64,000 bases of DNA, taken from NCBI GenBank assembly GCA_949752735.1, contig OX457036.1, forward strand, positions 19,478,246 through 19,542,245. Reading direction: 5' to 3'. Position numbers and translations under genes: made by a program. Shown here one piece after another: positions 54,161-64,000 of the stretch. Position 1 is the first letter of the stretch. Each line of letters begins with the position of its first letter. Under the pieces are notes generated by a model that saw only the letters and a program-made list of their open reading frames with translations, had not been told where the DNA came from and did no database searches. The DNA is from Lumbricus terrestris (lineage: Eukaryota; Annelida; Clitellata; Crassiclitellata; Lumbricidae).

Positions 54161-55776
54161 CAGTGTTTAATCTAGTCCCCCTCCTCTGGGGGGGGGAATT
54201 CAGGTTTCTGGGGGGGGAGACAATTGAGCGTCCGAAGGACGCTCGTGAGGCACGTAGCGCCGAGACCGGGAGGGGGAGGGGTATGGGGATGTGCCCCCTC
54301 CCCATCAGAAACTTTTTGAATTTCCACATTGCAATGACAGCATTTTAAGGTGCCATCTTCACAAAATGCCTGTACTTTTTCAGAGCCTCATCAGAAACTT
54401 TTTGAATTTCCACATTGCAATGACAGCATTTTAAGGTGTCATCTTCACAAAATGCCTGTACTTTTTCAGTGCCCCATCAGGAACTTTTTGAATTTCCACA
54501 TTGCAATGACAGCATTTTAAGGTGCCATCTTCACAAAATACCTGTACTTTTTCAGAGCCTCATCAGAAACTTTTTGAATTTCCACATTGCAATGGCAGCA
54601 TTTTAAGTTGCCATCTTCACAAAATGCCTGTACTTTTTCAGTGCCCCATCATAAACTTTTTGAATTTCAACATTGCAATGGCAGCATTTTAAGGTGCCAT
54701 CTTCACAAAATACCTGTACTTTTTCAGAGCCTCATCAGAAACTTTTTGAATTTCCACATTGCAATGGCAGCATTTTAAGTTGCCATCTTCACAAAATGCC
54801 TGTACTTTTTCAGTGCCCCATCATAAACTTTTTGAATTTCAACATTGCAATGGCAGCATTTTAAGGTGCCATCTTCACAAAATACCTGTACTTTTTCAGA
54901 GCCTCATCAGAAACTTTTTGAATTTCCACATTGCAATGGCAGCATTTTAAGGTGTCGTCTTAGCAAAATAGCTGTACTTTTTCAGTGGCCCATTAGAAAA
55001 TTTTTGAATTTCAACATTGAAATGGCAGCATTTTAAGGTGTCTTCTTACAAAATAGCTGTACTTTTTCAGTGACCCATTAGAAACTTTTTGAGTTTTCAC
55101 ATTGCAATGTCAGCATTTTAAGGTGTCGTCTTAACAAAATAGCTGTACTTTTTCAGTGGCCCATTAGAAATTTTTTTAATTTTCACATTGCAATGGCAGC
55201 ATTTTAAGGTGTCATCTTAACAAAATAGGCTGTACTTTTTCAGTGGCCTATTAGAGACGTTTTGAATTTTCACATTGCAATGTCAGCATTTTCAGGTGTC
55301 GTCTTAACAAAATAGCTGTACTTTTTCAGTGACCCATTAGAAACTTTTTGAATTTCCACATTGCAATGGCAGCATTTTAAGGTGTCGTCTTAGCAAAATA
55401 GCTGTACTTTTTCAGTGGCCCATTGGAAAATTTTTGAATTTCCACATTGCAATATCAGCATTTTAAGGTGTCATCTTAACAAAATAGCTGTACTTTTTCA
55501 GTGACTTGTTAGAAACTTTTTGAATTTCCACATTGCAATGGCTGCATTTTAAGGTGTCATCTTAGCATGATAGTATCATATATTATAGTAGTAAATAATG
55601 TCATTATAATCATATAATAATAAATAATATCACGGTTTATTATAACACTTCATGTAAAACAATGATGAAAACAGTAACTAAAAACCAATAATATTTTGTC
55701 AAATTTTTCTGGGGGGGGAAATGTCAATCCTGGGGGGGGAACTTTCCCCCCCCAGAGACGTCTAGATTAAACACTG
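54161..55776 (+). mobile_element. hAT-type element, 1.6 kb, filled with an 86-bp tandem array
   Basis: The ends CAGTGTTTAATCTAGTCCC and GTCTAGATTAAACACTG are inverted, with a perfect 8-bp duplication ACTTAAAC (54153-54160 and 55777-55784). G-runs sit just inside both ends (ggggggggg around 54190-54215 and 55711-55740). It ends about 160 bp upstream of the PDE8 start codon. Confidence 0.93.
54300..55565 (+). repeat. 86-bp tandem array, ~14-15 copies
   Basis: Units contain aactttttgaatttccacat, tgcaatggcagcattttaag and ctgtactttttcagtg. Left copies are closer to each other (an A-B dimer pattern of 172 bp) than right copies. The repeated 63-aa ORFs here are artefacts of the array. Confidence 0.95.
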
Positions 55777-55784
55777 ACTTAAAC

Positions 55785-55936
55785 ATGGTAACAATGATGA
55801 AAATAATCGCAATGTCAATAAAAAGCATGATGACTTTATAAATGTTGGTGGTTTTTCTGACAGTTGGCCAATATTCATGAGTGACGATGAAGACTTTCCC
55901 GATTGGCTGCTGACGTAAAATGGTTAACTGGTTAAC
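55785..55936 (+). promoter_or_regulatory. Presumed PDE8 5' UTR / promoter-proximal DNA
   Basis: The interval between the hAT element and the ATG. No TATA-like box or other defined motif stands out. The promoter assignment rests only on position, and a further upstream non-coding exon is possible. Confidence 0.25.
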
Positions 55937-63563
<7,627 letters not shown>

Positions 63564-63574
63564 GTAAGTACTGC

Positions 63575-63830
63575 ATGCAAAATTATCATAATTGATATTA
63601 CTGATTAACATAATTAATATTTTATCAATGATTACCATAATTAATGTGACTGGTTATCATAATTAATATTAATGATTACCTTAGTTAATATTAATGATTA
63701 ACATGATTATTGTTAGTGATTGCCATAATTAATTTGAATGGTTATTATAATTAATATTAATGATTAGTTCATTACGATAATTAATTAATAATTGCCTTGA
63801 TTAATATTAATGATTGCCATATTACCGTAT
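63575..63830 (+). repeat. Degenerate ~22-bp repeat (ATTAATATTAATGATTA)
   Basis: About ten diverged copies of cataattaatattaatgatt starting some 15-25 bp after the donor of the PAS exon. Confidence 0.8.
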
Positions 63831-63831
63831 T

Positions 63832-64000
63832 TTCGCGAATATAACACGCACACGGGTATAACACGCACCCGAATATAACACGCTACTTTTTGCGATTTGA
63901 GTAAAAGTTGAATTGTATAACACGCACCCGACTATAAGACGCATTTTCGTGCCTTCATTCCGCTCTAGTACTCGAACGTGCACGCTAACGTTAATGTTAC
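63832..64000 (+). mobile_element. Left end of a DNA-element repeat with CGCACC motifs
   Basis: ccgtattttcgcgaatataa followed by repeated cgcacccgaatataacacg and cgcacccgactataagacgc. Similar TATAA-CGCACC ends occur in many animal DNA-transposon MITEs. The right end lies outside the window. Confidence 0.5.

Noticed and set aside
54587..55036. Series of 63-codon ORFs
   Set aside because: One per 86- or 172-bp unit of the tandem array in the hAT element.

Overview
This is animal (metazoan), non-vertebrate genomic DNA. It is AT-rich, has long introns with GT..AG junctions, and is packed with non-LTR retrotransposon (LINE) 3' ends, hAT-type DNA transposons with 8-bp target-site duplications, foldback elements, microsatellites and minisatellites. 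No bacterial gene, rRNA or intact tRNA was seen. The species cannot be fixed from the sequence; the TE mix would fit a marine invertebrate.

Two multi-exon genes lie head-to-tail on the + strand. (1) Positions 78-41836 hold the 3' part of a RasGRF (Ras-specific guanine-nucleotide-releasing factor) gene. I assembled 21 exons by homology and splice phase: the end of the DH domain, the second PH domain, the REM/RasGEF-N domain, a long low-complexity linker, and the complete CDC25-type RasGEF domain ending at a stop at 41834-41836. All phases join, giving 3501 nt (1166 codons plus stop); the N-terminal PH, IQ and most of DH lie upstream of the window. Several short exons (for example 14205-14287, 16766-16841 and 41141-41209) are not visible as long ORFs. 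(2) Positions 55937-63563 hold the 5' part of a PDE8-type cAMP phosphodiesterase gene: an N-terminal MG-S/C acylation-type exon, a REC-like domain over several exons, and the start of a PAS domain. The catalytic domain lies beyond the window. Both human paralogue pairs (RASGRF1/PDE8A on 15q, RASGRF2/PDE8B on 5q) are also linked, so this may be an ancient neighbourhood.

Layout: 1-41.8 kb RasGRF exons and TE-rich introns; 41.8-55.9 kb intergenic (MITEs, a possible minus-strand terminal exon near 45.2 kb, a minus-strand LINE split by a 2.8-kb hAT, and a 1.6-kb hAT carrying an 86-bp tandem array); 55.9-64 kb PDE8 5' exons, with several tandem arrays and a ~600-bp GAT microsatellite in the introns.

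The most unusual signal is a set of tandem arrays that begin or end exactly at exon-intron junctions and whose repeat unit includes the splice site itself: 5' splice sites at 14287 and 30454, a 3' splice site at 41141 (with 13 nt of coding sequence), and perhaps a GC-type 5' splice site at 57205. Other highlights are a three-level nested transposon (31908-37810), two near-identical 2.5-kb transposons in opposite orientation 29 kb apart, and a Tc1/mariner-derived ~1-kb foldback.
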